Positions 20,464-31,372 of a stretch of DNA of 64,000 nt are shown here, in pieces. The position numbers and the translations under genes were made by a program. Source of the DNA: Massariosphaeria phaeospora (taxonomy: Eukaryota; Ascomycota; Dothideomycetes; Pleosporales). The stretch lies in NCBI GenBank assembly GCA_011032825.1, contig JAADJZ010000006.1:558001-622000 (forward strand), read 5' to 3'. The notes under the pieces were generated by a model. It was given only the letters and a program-made list of their open reading frames with translations. It had not been told where the DNA came from and did not search any database. Position 1 is the stretch's first letter. Each line of letters begins with the position of its first letter.

Positions 20464-22149
20464 ATGGTACGGCTCAGACATTGCGCTCAGCAGCGAGCGT
20501 CGCTGTAAGCTCCGCAACTGACCAGCCCAGGTCGTCCTCGCAGCTTCAATATGCACTCGGGGCGGCAAAGCCGTGCTCTCGCGCCAGTTCCGCGAGATGC
20601 AGCGCTCGCGCATCGAAGCCCTCCTCGCCTCGTTCCCCAAGCTGGCCGACAGCGGCACCCAACACACCATCTGCGAGCAGGACAACGTGCGCTACGTCTA
20701 CCAGCCCTTGGACGAGCTCTACATGGTGCTGATCACCAACCTGCAATCAAACATCCTACAAGACATCAACTCGCTCCACCTCTTTGCTCAAGTCGTCTCT
20801 TCGATATGCAAGTCGCTGGACGAGCGGGAGATCTTGAAGAATGCTTTCGAGCTACTGTCCGCGTTCGACGAGATTGTCACCATGGGATACCGGGAGAACC
20901 TGACGCTTACCCAGATAAAGACATTTTTAGACATGGAGTCCCATGAAGAGCGCATCCAAGAGATCATTGCCCGGAATAAGGAGCTGGAGGCGTCAGAAGA
21001 GCGCAAACGCCGGGCCAAGCAGCTTGAGATGCAGCGTAAAGAAATGTCCAGGTCTTCGCGCGCCGGCGGTGGAGGCATGGGAGGTGGCATGGGAGGTGGC
21101 AGTGCTCGGACACCACAGTTCCCATCCTACACTCCAAGCACTCCTGCCACCGTTCCGGACACCTATGATTCATACGAGGCGGAGAAGAAGAAGGCCGCTA
21201 AACCCTTGGCTATGGGCAAGAAGGGCATGCAGTTAGGCAAGAAGAATAAGAACACCACTATCTTCGAGCAAGTCGCTGGTGATATGCCTCCCGAAAGCGA
21301 GCCCCTCATCAGTCCGCCCAAGACCTCCGCGCCAGCTGCTGCTCCAGCCAGCGCCCGCCAGTCCACATCGACGGATCGCGAGCCCGTGCACATAACGACC
21401 TCAGAGTTCATCTCCGCGCGCCTGGACCGTGAGGGCCTGCTCAAGTCGTTCGAAGTGAAGGGTGAAATGCAGCTGAAGATCACTGATCCGGCCTTTACGC
21501 AAGTCAAGCTCGATCTACTCGCCCGCGAGACACGCGGTGCCCAGCTCATGACGCATCCCAAGGTCGACAAGAGTGTGTTTAAAAACAGCAAAGCGATCCA
21601 GCTCGCCGATGCTAGCAAAGGCTTCCCTGTCAACATGGGCATAGGTGTCATGAAATGGAAGCTTGCGCCCAAGCCAGAAGATGTCTCAGACCCCCCAATC
21701 ACCTTCCGAGTGTGGGTTGAGGATTCGGGCAACTCCTACAACATCACAGTGGAGTACGAACTTACCGGTGGTGATGCCCTCAAGGACGTCACGGTCACCA
21801 TTCCCTACCAGACAGAGGAGCCGCACGTCTCATCCTTCGACGCAGTGTACGAGGTCAGCGGCGATAGCATAGAATGGAACATCGGCACCGTAGACGACGA
21901 GAGCAGTTCCGGCAGCTTCGAATTCGAGGCCTCGGCCGACAGCGACGCCGAGTTCTTCCCTATGAAAGTCCGCTTCAGCAAGACAACTCCATTTGTCGAC
22001 GTCAGCGTAAGTTAATCATACATATGGGATCAAGTTTATCAGTACTAATTGCCTTGTAGGTCGCTTCCGTCACTCTACTGTCTATGAACGAAGAAATCAA
22101 CTTCTCCAAGGACATTAAATCCATCACTGAGAACTACGAGATCGTGTAG
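20464..22149 (+). CDS. RET2: Coatomer (COPI) delta subunit
   Basis: Exons are 20464-20466 (ATG alone), 20531-22006 and 22060-22149, giving 522 residues. The spliced start MVVLAASICTRGGKAVLSRQ is the invariant delta-COP N terminus; without splicing the ATG reads into a non-conserved frame. Residues 1-140 are the longin domain, followed by a charged coiled linker (EERKRRAKQLEMQ), a Gly/Met-rich patch, and the mu-homology domain from about residue 265 (EPVHITTSEFISARLDREG ... KAIQLADASKGFPVNMGIGV ... WKLAPKPEDVSDPPI), ending EINFSKDIKSITENYEIV. Known role: part of the F-subcomplex of COPI, which coats Golgi-to-ER vesicles and reads sorting signals. Introns have branch CTGAC or CTAAT. Confidence 0.96.
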
Positions 22150-22464
22150 GTGGACCCTTATAAAATGGACGTCGGAATCGCGGACGCGCTGGAAAGTCTA
22201 AGCAACACGTATTGGAAACTCCGTATTAGCATAGACATGATGAGACAAGACTGAATGGAATGAACGAATTGCTTGTTATAAGATTGGCGTTCGACTTAGT
22301 GCAGGGGACTGTGAGCGAGCGTATAGAACAAGGGCATAGACGAACATTTCAGCACCATGATGAGAGCATTGTTGAACGAGTACCTGACATCTACAACTTG
22401 TCTTATTTGAGTTCGTTAATATCTAGAAAGCGCCTCTTGTCACGTCTTATCGTATCATACCACA
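22150..22464. other. Convergent 3' region of RET2 and the rhodopsin-domain gene
   Basis: About 315 bp between two stop codons; no gene or repeat seen. Confidence 0.55.
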
Positions 22465-23705
22465 TCAAGGCTTCGGCGGCACCGGCGGCCCTAAGTCATA
22501 ATATCCGCTGTCTCTCATCCTCATATGCACAACTGTCCCTATCTGCGCCCGCTCCAGCCTCACGTCCGTCTCCCACGCACCATCCTCGTCATCTAACTCT
22601 GCCGAATACCATAGCACTCTCTTCGCCGTCGGCGCAACGGGACTGATATCCAACACCAAAGCGATCGTGCCGTACATGTCGCTTGTGGCTTGGGTGCTAG
22701 TGCCGCTGCGTGTGGATTTGGCAGCAGACAGCTTATCGCGGACTTTGAACGTGATCTGCCGGAACAGCGGACGCAGGACGGCGATGGAGGCGGCGATGAT
22801 GCCGGTGCCAGGCTCGGCTGTGGCCCAGAGGGTGGCTTTGACGGATGCGGCGGTGATGGAGCCGCTGAAGTGGAGGCCGGGGAGGTAGACCATGCGTAGG
22901 ATGCTTGAAATACTTCCGCTTTGATGTGTTAGTTCAGATATCGTCACGAAGGTATATGGCGATACGTACACGGCTCCAAGCCCCATGACGATACCCACGG
23001 AGATCTTAGCGCGCCGCTCCATGTCGCTCTCGACTAGTATGCATATCGGGACCAGCACGAACGTCCAGTCGGCCAGGACGTTGATCACGCCGTATATGTA
23101 GCCCGCCGCGAGCTGGAAGTCCTTCGGCAGGCACTTCTTCGAGCCCATGAGGTTATCGGCGAGCTTGTTCGGGTTGCCGCACTGGAAGAGGGAGATCAAG
23201 AAGTACACTGAGCCGTACAGAGCGGAGATCGCGAGGATGGTGTGGAAGAGCCGGACTTGCCATGGCGAGGTTAGAAGGCGTAGGAAGAAGAGGCCGAGGG
23301 AGATCTTGAGGAGTGTGGTGGTGAGGATGTAGAAGAGTTCGCCGAGTTGGATGAACTGGGGCTTGTTAGTGGGAGATGAGGTGGGAGGGACGGGGGAGTA
23401 TGTACGACTAGAATTTGGACGAATGATTCGCCTTTGGGGATGTGCTTGAGTGTAGCGATTGCAAGGATGAACGAGCAATAGCTCGTGAAGAGACACTGTC
23501 TACATTTAGTTGCTGGTCACTGGATGAAGGGACTTGTACTTACCAGTGTTAGCAACATGGTGCCATCGTCCCACCCCGGGTTCTTCGTAATGAAGAACCG
23601 CACATATAAGCGTAATATCACGGCGGTCCATGCCGAACACAAAAGGATCACTAAAGAGTAGAATGTGAGTGCAGCATAAAATGATGCTGAAGTGGGATTG
23701 GCCAT
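22465..23705 (-). CDS. Rhodopsin-domain integral membrane protein (PTH11-like)
   Basis: Four exons: 23544-23705, 23406-23495, 22970-23355 and 22465-22918, giving 363 residues. The start is ATG 23705 (MANPTSASFYAALTFYSLVI). Family blocks are WDDGTMLLTL near residue 50, GELFYILTTTLLKISLGLFF, a Cys-x-P-type loop (CGNPNKL ... KCLPKDFQLAAGYIYG), NVLADWTFVLVPI, and GTGIIAASIAVLRPLF near the end of the last helix, then a hydrophilic tail. About seven membrane helices. Family knowledge: fungal rhodopsin-like/PTH11-related proteins are plasma-membrane proteins, some involved in surface sensing. No retinal-binding lysine motif was identified. The acceptor of exon 3 could be AAG or CAG, six bases apart and both in frame. 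Confidence 0.85.
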
Positions 23706-25590
23706 TCCTAGCTCACATGGATGCACTGGTGTGCATGAGCAGGAGAAACTTGCGGGGGAGCACTGATCATATAGTAACTTGCGAAAGATACAAACACATC
23801 GAGAAAGGCCACCAGGATGGCCGGGAGCCAACGATCCCGGTGTCTGATGTTCGGTACCTGGGTGTTCATACATAGAACGCAGGCGTGAACTTTGTTGCTG
23901 CTGTAGAGACGTGCTTGGAGCCTCGCCATGGAGCAGCGATTGGTCAACTCGCATGGGACTAGGATGCTCAAACGTTCTGAGCCTTGAAACGGGCTGGCTT
24001 GGATTGTGACTTCGACCATTCTCCAGAGCAGGCGCGACGTTCAACGTGCAAGGTTACAGGTAGGCTGGGATTATTATTTGGCATACCTGAGTGTTGATGA
24101 CGCTGTATGACAAATCCACACAGGTGAATGTGACCAGTATTCTGGAGCTTGGAAGTTCAAGCAGGAGGGCAACAGGTGCCATCTTCTCAGAGCGTTTGTG
24201 GATGTGCTGAGCGTGAGAATTGGTCTGAGGGCTCAATGGATACTACGATCTTCAGCAAAAGCTGTCTTGTCTTCTCGAAGCTGGGTAGGATCCTACTCGA
24301 ACCTATTCCAACGAGCATTTTCCCAACATCAACTCAGAACGTCGAAGTCTCGTCCCTTGCCAGCGCGGAAACACAGTTTCCTCCTCGCTTGCGGAACAAG
24401 AAGAAACACCCGGGCTACTTAACTCCTCGTTAACCACCTAGTGGGATCAACACAGCTATCAACTTGGTTGTTTTCAATCATGTTTGGACTCATCCGAAAA
24501 CGGTTCTAGTGGAGTGTTTGTGGCCATCTGAAGCCGAATCTGTTTCGGCGGATTCCCTAGTTGAGACTTCCCTCGAGCTATTTGGGATTCCAAGAAATAT
24601 GCAACGGGGGTCTACGGAGAGAACGAACCCGGGCGTGTTGGACGGACTAGCAGACAAATGTTGGGTTCTAGGTTATCGAATCGATGGGGTGGGATGGTGC
24701 GGTGCGGTCCAATCAGTTCGGAATGTGCCAAGGTCTTATCGATAGGATGAATGTTTTCCCGCCCCGCTCGCCTAGAAAGAAAACTTCTCGCCCAAGGTTC
24801 ATCTTTCTCCTTCCTCCTAAACTATTCTTTCCATCAAACATATAACGCGCAAACAGGCCTTCTCATTGAAGCAGTAGTGATGCGCTCTTGTTCTTCTGGA
24901 GCTAAGCTGTATCTCGCGCTGGTGTTCATCTGTTATCGCCCGCGATCACGATATTCCGTTGAGCTGGTTGAAGTGAAATGGTGCTGGCTAACAGTTATGC
25001 AGAGAGCTTTTTACATAGAGCTATAAAGGTACGTGAGCGTCTTGTTTTTCACCCTTTCCTGCCTTAATGATTATATTTTGCGAAACACAGACCTGTTCTG
25101 AAGTGTTTACACAATGTGGAGTTTTCTTGGAGACCTTATGAACGCCATCTTCTTGTTGCTAGTCACGATCAACTACTGTCAGCCAATCCGCTAACAGACT
25201 CAGGTAATCAAGCTATCAAGACGACAATGTACATTCCATCCTCTAGTTCACGAAGACGTCGTAAGCCACTCATCGAGGTCGTCTCTTTCACGGTCAGGAC
25301 GGGACAATGACGGCTACATGAAGATTCTCAAGTCGTTGTTCTCTGGCTTTGTTCAACGCCACAATGCCCTGTCTTTTTCCATCTCTGCGTTGTTCGTTAC
25401 ACTGTCCTCATTGTCTGCACTAAAAATACGTCTAGGGGTAGGCACAATGAATTGTATCTCAAAGACTTTGTGCCTCAACATATATGGCTGCTGCTCGTGT
25501 TCAATGTTCAGCACTGTTCAGATACAACATACATCCTGTGAACAAACCCAAGTATATAACCAATTCTACGTGATCTACCAGGTAATTATC
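23706..25590. other. Intergenic, 1.9 kb, no gene seen
   Basis: Divergent region between the rhodopsin-domain gene (minus) and the large gene at 25591 (plus). Scattered short frames only. The frame of the 25591 gene stays open back to an ATG at 25318, but that stretch is Cys- and hydrophobic-rich and unlike the rest of the protein. Confidence 0.5.
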
Positions 25591-28107
25591 ATGTCTGATT
25601 CCCAGACACACCCCACGAACTCCAACTCCAACACGTTCGCAACAATGCCGAACAACGAACAACGGAAGTCATCTACTTCGCAAGGCCGGCGCCCTAGTTC
25701 GGTTCGCTCTCGACAACACAGCGTTCGTAGCCCAGGTGGTTCTCGACGAGGTTCGGCCAAACAGGACTCGTTCCTCGGCGGAGATTTCGAGTGGGACTCC
25801 CAGGAATTCGGTCAGTTCAATGACCAGTTCAACGATGACCAGTTCGACGACAGTCTGTGGCAAACCCAAATTCCACTTGCGGACGATCCGGCTTTCAATC
25901 TCGACGCCAACTACCAGCAAGGTGGTGACCCACAAACCTTTACGGGCTATACAACAACTGATCTTGGATTCGTTGGCCCTGATGTCGGTCTGGATGACTT
26001 CATGGTGCAAATCCCTGGCCAAGAGCGCTGGGGCTCTTTTTCTGCCATTCCGGGCACGGGCAATCCCTTGGACTTTCATATAGCCCAAAACGGTGCGGCT
26101 CCCCAGCATCAACAACAGCAACCAAAGCCTCAGTACCCTGAACCCCCAACCCAGGATTACACTATTAATCCATACCAAATAATGGCCTCTAATAACGCTA
26201 GCCATCTTGAGCCTACCAACTTCCCCAACTTCCCTGATGTTCAGGGTTCATATGCCAATGAACCGCATCAAGAAGTTGAAGAAGGTAACCGTAAGCGTAC
26301 ACCGAAGGGGACTTCGTCAGGCGGAGCTCGCCTTGATAAGGGTAGGAACACGCGTGGTTCTGGGTCTGTCTCTTCAGGCTATTCGCGGGCCACTTCCAGC
26401 ACAGATGCGTCCGAGAAGATGCGGGTGAATGAAACCCGGAAACATCTTCGAACACCGTCTAAGCCCATTAGGTACCAGCCCGAAAAACCACAGGCTAACG
26501 ATGAGCGCCCATGGGTTCGTATTAATGCCACGACCCAAGGCCTAACCACACGCACAGCTAAGATCAACAACTACGCTCCTAGCTACGAAGAGCGCCCACA
26601 CCCTGTTGGCGATTGGTCGACGTCGCGCTATCAGTTTAAGTACACACCCGCTGGCGAATTCAAACAGAAGACTATGTCTGCTAGACAGATAAAGGAATTC
26701 ATCCTGAAGTACCCTAAAGGTAACGGAGCTAGGCTCAAGTTATGGATTCAGAAGGGTCCTACCGACTCGGCTCGCCGATACAAGTCTGCATCGTGGTCTA
26801 AATGTCGTTTTGCAGACTGTCCCGCGCAGATCAACCAGACTGGCACGATTCTTCACGGCCATTACCGCGTCGCATTCGACGAGAAGTGGCATAGGGATCG
26901 CGATAATTCAGATCCGTTCCTCACAGCTGGCTATGTCCATCTGTACTGCATGGAGCGCTTTCTGGATTTTCCTGCCATTTGTCGGCAGGCCGATGTAGAA
27001 GCTGACACTCGTCCGCTGAGCAAGGAGCCAAATGGTCGTTTTGCAGCTTCTTTGTTTGGCCAACCTGAGTGTGGTATTGCACAGGCCTTTGTCAGCACTG
27101 CCAAGAACAGGGAGCTTCATACTGTCGAAGAGTTCGAGAACTATCCGCGCCACGATGACTATAGGGGTGGTAAGCCAAAGCCTCATGAGCAAACACTAAC
27201 TTACTGGATGACGCACCACAAAGCGTCGAATCGTCCTACTGCGCAGCTCAATCAGTTTACCAACCGTGGCTTGAAGAAAACCCACCTCCTGGTCAACATG
27301 GGTGACTTGGAGATTCTATTCAGCGAAGTCGCTGCGCGGAAGCAGAAGAAGCGGCAGGCCAAGAAGCGTAAGACTCCTGGGTCTGACGACGAGGATGAAG
27401 ACCAACAAAATGACCCTATGGTCCAAATGGCCGCCGCTAAATATGGAACGACGGAGCCAGCGCGCCGCTCGAAGAAGCGTCAACGCCAGACTCATGATGA
27501 CTCGGACGATGAGTGTCCCCAACTCCCCGACGACAATGACTCTGACTCCGACTTCGAACAACACTCCTGCACGCGCCAGACACCGCCCGAGCGGCATAGT
27601 GCTCGACTCGCTAGGCCCGGCAAGCGCATCAATTACAGCGAAGAAATACTCGGTGCGATCCCCGCCGGCTACGTCCCCGTCGACGCAGCCCTAACCGCCC
27701 TTCCCGCCCCTAACGGCCGGCGACCCTCTACCGCCCGCTCGCTCTCCGGCGCCCCTAGCATCCCCTCCAACTTCGACGGCATATACGAGTCCATCGGCCA
27801 GTTCAACGCCGACCACGAGTACCCGCTCCCGACCTTCGACCTCGACTCGCTGGAACGGCGCCGCTCATCCGTTCTCACGAGCATCATGCGCACGCCGTCG
27901 CGCACGCCTTCCGCTGGCCGGAAGCCGTCCAACGGCAATCGCCGCGTCTCCATCGCAAGCAAGACGCACACGCACACGTTCGATGCGGAGGCGCCACCGC
28001 GCGCGCTCAGCGGGTCTGAGCAAGGGCGTCGCGCGAGCACGCGGTTGCGTCAGAAGAATGGGCGCACGCCTAGTAGGTCGGCGAGCTCTCGGGGGAGCCC
28101 GTACTAG
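25591..28107 (+). CDS. Large basic, low-complexity protein with a CCHC zinc-finger-like motif
   Basis: Single exon, 838 residues from ATG 25591 (MSDSQTHPTNSNSN). Residues 1-290 are Gln/Asn/Ser-rich and disordered. Residues about 300-560 look globular (WVRINATTQGLTTRTAKINN, YQFKYTPAGEF, KEFILKYPKGNGARLKLWIQ). They include C405-x4-C410 ... H450-x2-C453 in KCRFADC ... GYVHLYC, an arrangement like a PARP-type zinc finger. The remainder is Lys/Arg- and acid-rich (ARKQKKRQAKKRK, DDSDDE) and Ser/Arg-rich. The composition suggests a nuclear, chromatin-associated protein; this is inference. I do not recognise the family by name. An upstream in-frame ATG at 25318 would add 91 residues of unlike composition. 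Confidence 0.75.
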   Translation: MSDSQTHPTNSNSNTFATMPNNEQRKSSTSQGRRPSSVRSRQHSVRSPGGSRRGSAKQDSFLGGDFEWDSQEFGQFNDQFNDDQFDDSLWQTQIPLADDPAFNLDANYQQGGDPQTFTGYTTTDLGFVGPDVGLDDFMVQIPGQERWGSFSAIPGTGNPLDFHIAQNGAAPQHQQQQPKPQYPEPPTQDYTINPYQIMASNNASHLEPTNFPNFPDVQGSYANEPHQEVEEGNRKRTPKGTSSGGARLDKGRNTRGSGSVSSGYSRATSSTDASEKMRVNETRKHLRTPSKPIRYQPEKPQANDERPWVRINATTQGLTTRTAKINNYAPSYEERPHPVGDWSTSRYQFKYTPAGEFKQKTMSARQIKEFILKYPKGNGARLKLWIQKGPTDSARRYKSASWSKCRFADCPAQINQTGTILHGHYRVAFDEKWHRDRDNSDPFLTAGYVHLYCMERFLDFPAICRQADVEADTRPLSKEPNGRFAASLFGQPECGIAQAFVSTAKNRELHTVEEFENYPRHDDYRGGKPKPHEQTLTYWMTHHKASNRPTAQLNQFTNRGLKKTHLLVNMGDLEILFSEVAARKQKKRQAKKRKTPGSDDEDEDQQNDPMVQMAAAKYGTTEPARRSKKRQRQTHDDSDDECPQLPDDNDSDSDFEQHSCTRQTPPERHSARLARPGKRINYSEEILGAIPAGYVPVDAALTALPAPNGRRPSTARSLSGAPSIPSNFDGIYESIGQFNADHEYPLPTFDLDSLERRRSSVLTSIMRTPSRTPSAGRKPSNGNRRVSIASKTHTHTFDAEAPPRALSGSEQGRRASTRLRQKNGRTPSRSASSRGSPY

Positions 28108-28928
28108 GTTTGGTTTGTTAGTATGTAATAGGTAAGTTGCCACCACGGAGTGGCGCGAGTAAAATTGATTATTTGCATTTAAGATGAAAGAAGCGTGGCG
28201 TTTTTGGTGTTTTGTTGTTTTGGCGTCCAGATGGGCTTTGTTTTGTTGTGGCTGGGGTCATTGTTGGAGAATTTGGGACTTGAATAAGCACGAAAGCTGA
28301 AGACCACCATCCTGGCGCTCGTTTTGCAACTTCCGTGGAGGCTCTCCGGACCTCTCTGTGAACCATACATGCCCTATCACAGTAGAACCCCAGACTATCA
28401 GCCAGTCTTGCACTTCTATGGGCTCTGCATGCTCTTTTGATAAGGCTGAGTGTCTGATGAAGCTCATGTCGGATGAGAAATACACCTATATTTGTTAAAA
28501 ACTTCCAAGTTGGCGAGCTTTTCCTTCGTTTTTGTCTATTTTTATTCTATTCGTGTTGGTTTAAGAGATTGTCAAGCTGGTTACGTATGCCTTTTTCATC
28601 CCATATACTATCAGTACCTCATTGACCATGTCTACTCCATTTGCAGCCCCAGTCTAATCGTCGGGGTCCAGTGTGCTGATACGAAAGTCGAGCCTGAGGA
28701 GAAGAAACTTGACGATCCCCAGTCTAGGAATGTTCAAGTAAACATGTTGTTCATTCTGATCGTTTTGAGGGGAGCACTGATGAGCTAAATTTATACCTAA
28801 TCCCCTAAATACAATTGTTCTGATAGAACATAATGAAACATGCCTATCTATATACCTAATAGCCCAATCCTAACCTGTTCTCATCATGGAAACAAGTATA
28901 CCCCACTCCCCGAGTACCATGAAGAAAC
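28108..28928. other. Convergent intergenic region, nothing seen
   Basis: About 820 bp between the stop codons of the 25591 gene and the Hsp20 gene; AT-rich with short T runs, no supported feature. Confidence 0.55.
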
Positions 28929-29879
28929 CTACTCGATATCCACCTTGCGCACCTCCACAAAGCCTGCGTCCATCTTCGGCACGTCGACGCGCAACACCCC
29001 ATCTTCCAACTTCGCCGTAATCATATCCGCATCCACCTGCGTCGGGTTCGCCCGCGTCCCCAACCTGACCTTCCTCTCAAACGGCCCAGCCTTCCGCTCG
29101 GTCATCGCCAACGTCTTCAAGAACTCCTCGTCACCAGGCCGGTATACTACGCCCGCGATCGAGAGCTCCGATTTCTCGGCATCCCAGTTGACGCCAACGT
29201 CTTCTTTCTTCGCGCCGGGGAGCGAGACGTGGACGACGAAAGAGGAGGGTGTGTCGAAGATGTCGGCTTCGGGGCTGAAGTCTTCGGGATCGGACTTGGG
29301 CTTCGTGGCGGAGGCGGATTCAAAGGTAGGGTCGAATAGGTTGGCGGTGAAGGCTAGAGGGTTGAAGGCCCCGCCGTGGCCCCAGGGTCCCCATCCACCA
29401 CGTCCACCAGGGTGCGGGCCGCCAAAGCCGTGTCGTCCTCGTCGCCCGGGGTTGCAGCGACCATGGCGACCTCGACCGCGAGCGCATCCTTCGTTTTCTG
29501 AGCCACTGTTGGATGGACCTTCGCCGTTGTCCTTGTTCTCAGGCTGTTTCGCCTTTTCCTGCTCGTTGCCCTCGGGCTGCTTCTCATTATCTTTCTCGTT
29601 GCTGTTGCTGTCGTGGTTGGCCTTGCTGTCTGCGGGCTCCTCCTGTGTTGGAGGGCCGTGATGAGGAAAGCCGCGTCCGCCGAACCCGGGGAAGCCCCAT
29701 CCCCATGGCCCAAAGGGGTGCTCAGGTGCTGAGCGGCTAGAGTGTTCTTCGGCACCACGTTGGGTCTCGGTGTTGTCGTGGTTCTGGGAGAAGAAGGGGT
29801 GGTTTTGGCCTTGCTGCTCGAGGTTCGCAATGAAGTCCCAGAACGGGGCGGATTGGTTCATGTATGTGACGGAAGGCAT
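28929..29879 (-). CDS. Small heat-shock protein, Hsp20/alpha-crystallin family
   Basis: Single exon, 316 residues from ATG 29879. The N terminus is MPSVTYMNQSAPFWDFIANL (aromatic-rich, typical of sHsp N-terminal arms). Residues 30-180 are a Gly/Trp/His/Asn-rich insert with acidic and GRGRHGRC-type parts. The alpha-crystallin domain is residues about 205-316 (PEADIFDTPSSFVVHVSLPG, KKEDVGVNWDAEKSELSIAG, and the signature DGVLRVDVPK). The C-terminal I/V-x-I/V motif is present as VDIE. Known role: ATP-independent holdase. The insert makes it longer than the typical 180-240 residues. Upstream are a TATA box and a heat-shock element, consistent with stress induction. Confidence 0.93.
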   Translation of the reverse strand: MPSVTYMNQSAPFWDFIANLEQQGQNHPFFSQNHDNTETQRGAEEHSSRSAPEHPFGPWGWGFPGFGGRGFPHHGPPTQEEPADSKANHDSNSNEKDNEKQPEGNEQEKAKQPENKDNGEGPSNSGSENEGCARGRGRHGRCNPGRRGRHGFGGPHPGGRGGWGPWGHGGAFNPLAFTANLFDPTFESASATKPKSDPEDFSPEADIFDTPSSFVVHVSLPGAKKEDVGVNWDAEKSELSIAGVVYRPGDEEFLKTLAMTERKAGPFERKVRLGTRANPTQVDADMITAKLEDGVLRVDVPKMDAGFVEVRKVDIE

Positions 29880-29961
29880 GATGAAGTGTTCAAATGTCTG
29901 ATGTATTGAATTGTTTGTGATGGTTTGATGATGAACCTTAGAAAGGAACCTACCCTACGTC

Positions 29962-29967
29962 TTTATA
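29962..29967 (-). promoter_or_regulatory. TATA box of the Hsp20 gene
   Basis: GTATAAAG on the minus strand, about 85 bp upstream of the ATG. Confidence 0.5.
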
Positions 29968-30104
29968 CACACTGACCTGACGTAGGCATCACACGCCTAC
30001 GTACGTCTCCCGTCTCGCCACCCCCAACCTCAGACGACTGACACATGCACTTCGATCGGGTTCTCTCCAATCAGACCACTGCCTGACCTAAGATCGAAGT
30101 AGCA

Positions 30105-30119
30105 AGAAGCTTCTCGAAA
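30105..30119 (-). promoter_or_regulatory. Perfect three-unit heat-shock element
   Basis: AGAAGCTTCTCGAAA fits nGAAnnTTCnnGAAn exactly (the element reads as a valid HSE on both strands). It lies about 230 bp upstream of the Hsp20 ATG. Binding by Hsf1 is the established meaning of this pattern. Confidence 0.7.
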
Positions 30120-30801
30120 TAGAGGAGAATAGGCTTCGAAGGCCGCGTCGCCGTCGTGTTGTCTTTGGCTGGATCCTGTCAGGCAGAGGTGGTTGCGCGT
30201 CGGGGTGTGGGACGAGAAAGGGATAGGGCGCGGGGAGACGGACATTTGGACCCTCCGATGTGGCGGGTGGTGTGGCGCCTCGAGATGTCATTGGTCGATC
30301 TGACAGTGTGCTCGCCACAGCACCCGTCCACTTCACGGTCTGGTCGCATGCGTGAGTGCAGTGGCTTTTGTACGTGATGATGAGCGGGATAGTCGTCTAC
30401 ACAAGTCTGGGTAAAGATGCCGCGTTGGGATGTGTTTTGGTGACCTTTTGCTCAGATCTTTGAAACACAACACACTTCGAACGGTACCGGGTTCGGCGTC
30501 CACAACGAGGGTTAGAAAAGACACTTAACATAGACAACCTCCGATGCAGAGCTTGGTTATAGGAAAATGTGTAGGCATAGAATGAGAGGCATGGACCAAG
30601 TGTCGAAGTGTCAAATGACAGGTGCGGGGGCGGGGTAGCTGCTGCAGCCGCAAACACAAGCCATGACGCCATCTTTGGCAAGCAGTGCAAGTAGCAAACT
30701 TCTTCCCACCCATACGTCTTCCACCACCAAAGCTCAAGAACGCTACACTCCATCACACAAGCAGCCATACACCAATCCAGTACTCGGTCTCACAAAACAA
30801 C

Positions 30802-31372
30802 ATGTCTGGTGGCATTCCCACATCCACGTCCGTCATCGAGTCGGCCGTCATCGAAGCGCCCTTCAGCGACGTCTGGCACCTCATCAAGCTCCAGGACTTC
30901 TCCAAGTTCTGGTCCAAGCTCGAGAAGAGCGATTGGGTCAAGGGCTCGTCCGAGGACACCGACGTGGTCCAGTGGACATTCAAGGATGGCACTGTTCTCG
31001 ACGTCAAGCAGGAGGAGCACTCCGTAAGTTTCTCAAAAGCCCCATTGGAAGAGGTGCCATTTGATGAAGACTAATTTTTGGTGAACAGAGCATCGACCAC
31101 TACATTACTTACAGCGTCATCTCGTCCCAGCCGGCTCTCAGCTACACGTCTGTCGTGAGCACCATTCGTGCGTACCCGGTCACTTCAGGTAAGCACGAGG
31201 GACACACATACGTGACTTGGTCGGGCAACTTCTCGAGCGATGCCGATGCCGGTAAGTGCGCTCTGTTATACATTGGAAAACTCAGCTTACATATTGGACA
31301 GGCGTCATTGCGGATGCCAAGTTCAAGCGTCGCGAAGCGCTCGCCGATCTCGCCAAAGCGGTCTCCAAGTGA
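30802..31372 (+). CDS. SRPBCC (Bet v1-like/polyketide cyclase fold) protein
   Basis: Exons are 30802-31023, 31089-31251 and 31302-31372, giving 151 residues. The protein starts MSGGIPTSTSVIESAVIEAP and shows the fold's typical pattern: a first strand, then SDVWHLIKLQDFSKFWSKLE, HYITYSVISSQPALSYTSVV, TYVTWSGNFSSDADAG, and a long C-terminal helix FKRREALADLAKAV. Introns have donors GTAAGT and branch CTAAT. Family knowledge: SRPBCC proteins bind hydrophobic ligands in a helix-grip cavity; many small fungal members are uncharacterised. No signal peptide. Ligand unknown. Confidence 0.88.

Larger units (their letters stand above)
29880..30801. other. Divergent promoter region between Hsp20 and the SRPBCC gene
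   Basis: About 920 bp. Contains the TATA box and heat-shock element of Hsp20. The last 80 bp before 30802 are CA-rich leader. No further gene. Confidence 0.55.

Noticed and set aside
22465..23496. Reading the rhodopsin-domain gene as one continuous frame
   Set aside because: The first 44 residues of that frame are random; splicing at 23495/23544, 23355/23406 and 22918/22970 restores the family motifs.
25318..25590. N-terminal 91-residue extension of the 25591 gene
   Set aside because: In frame, but Cys/hydrophobic-rich text unlike the rest of the protein; the ATG at 25591 begins the typical low-complexity N terminus. Kept only as an alternative.
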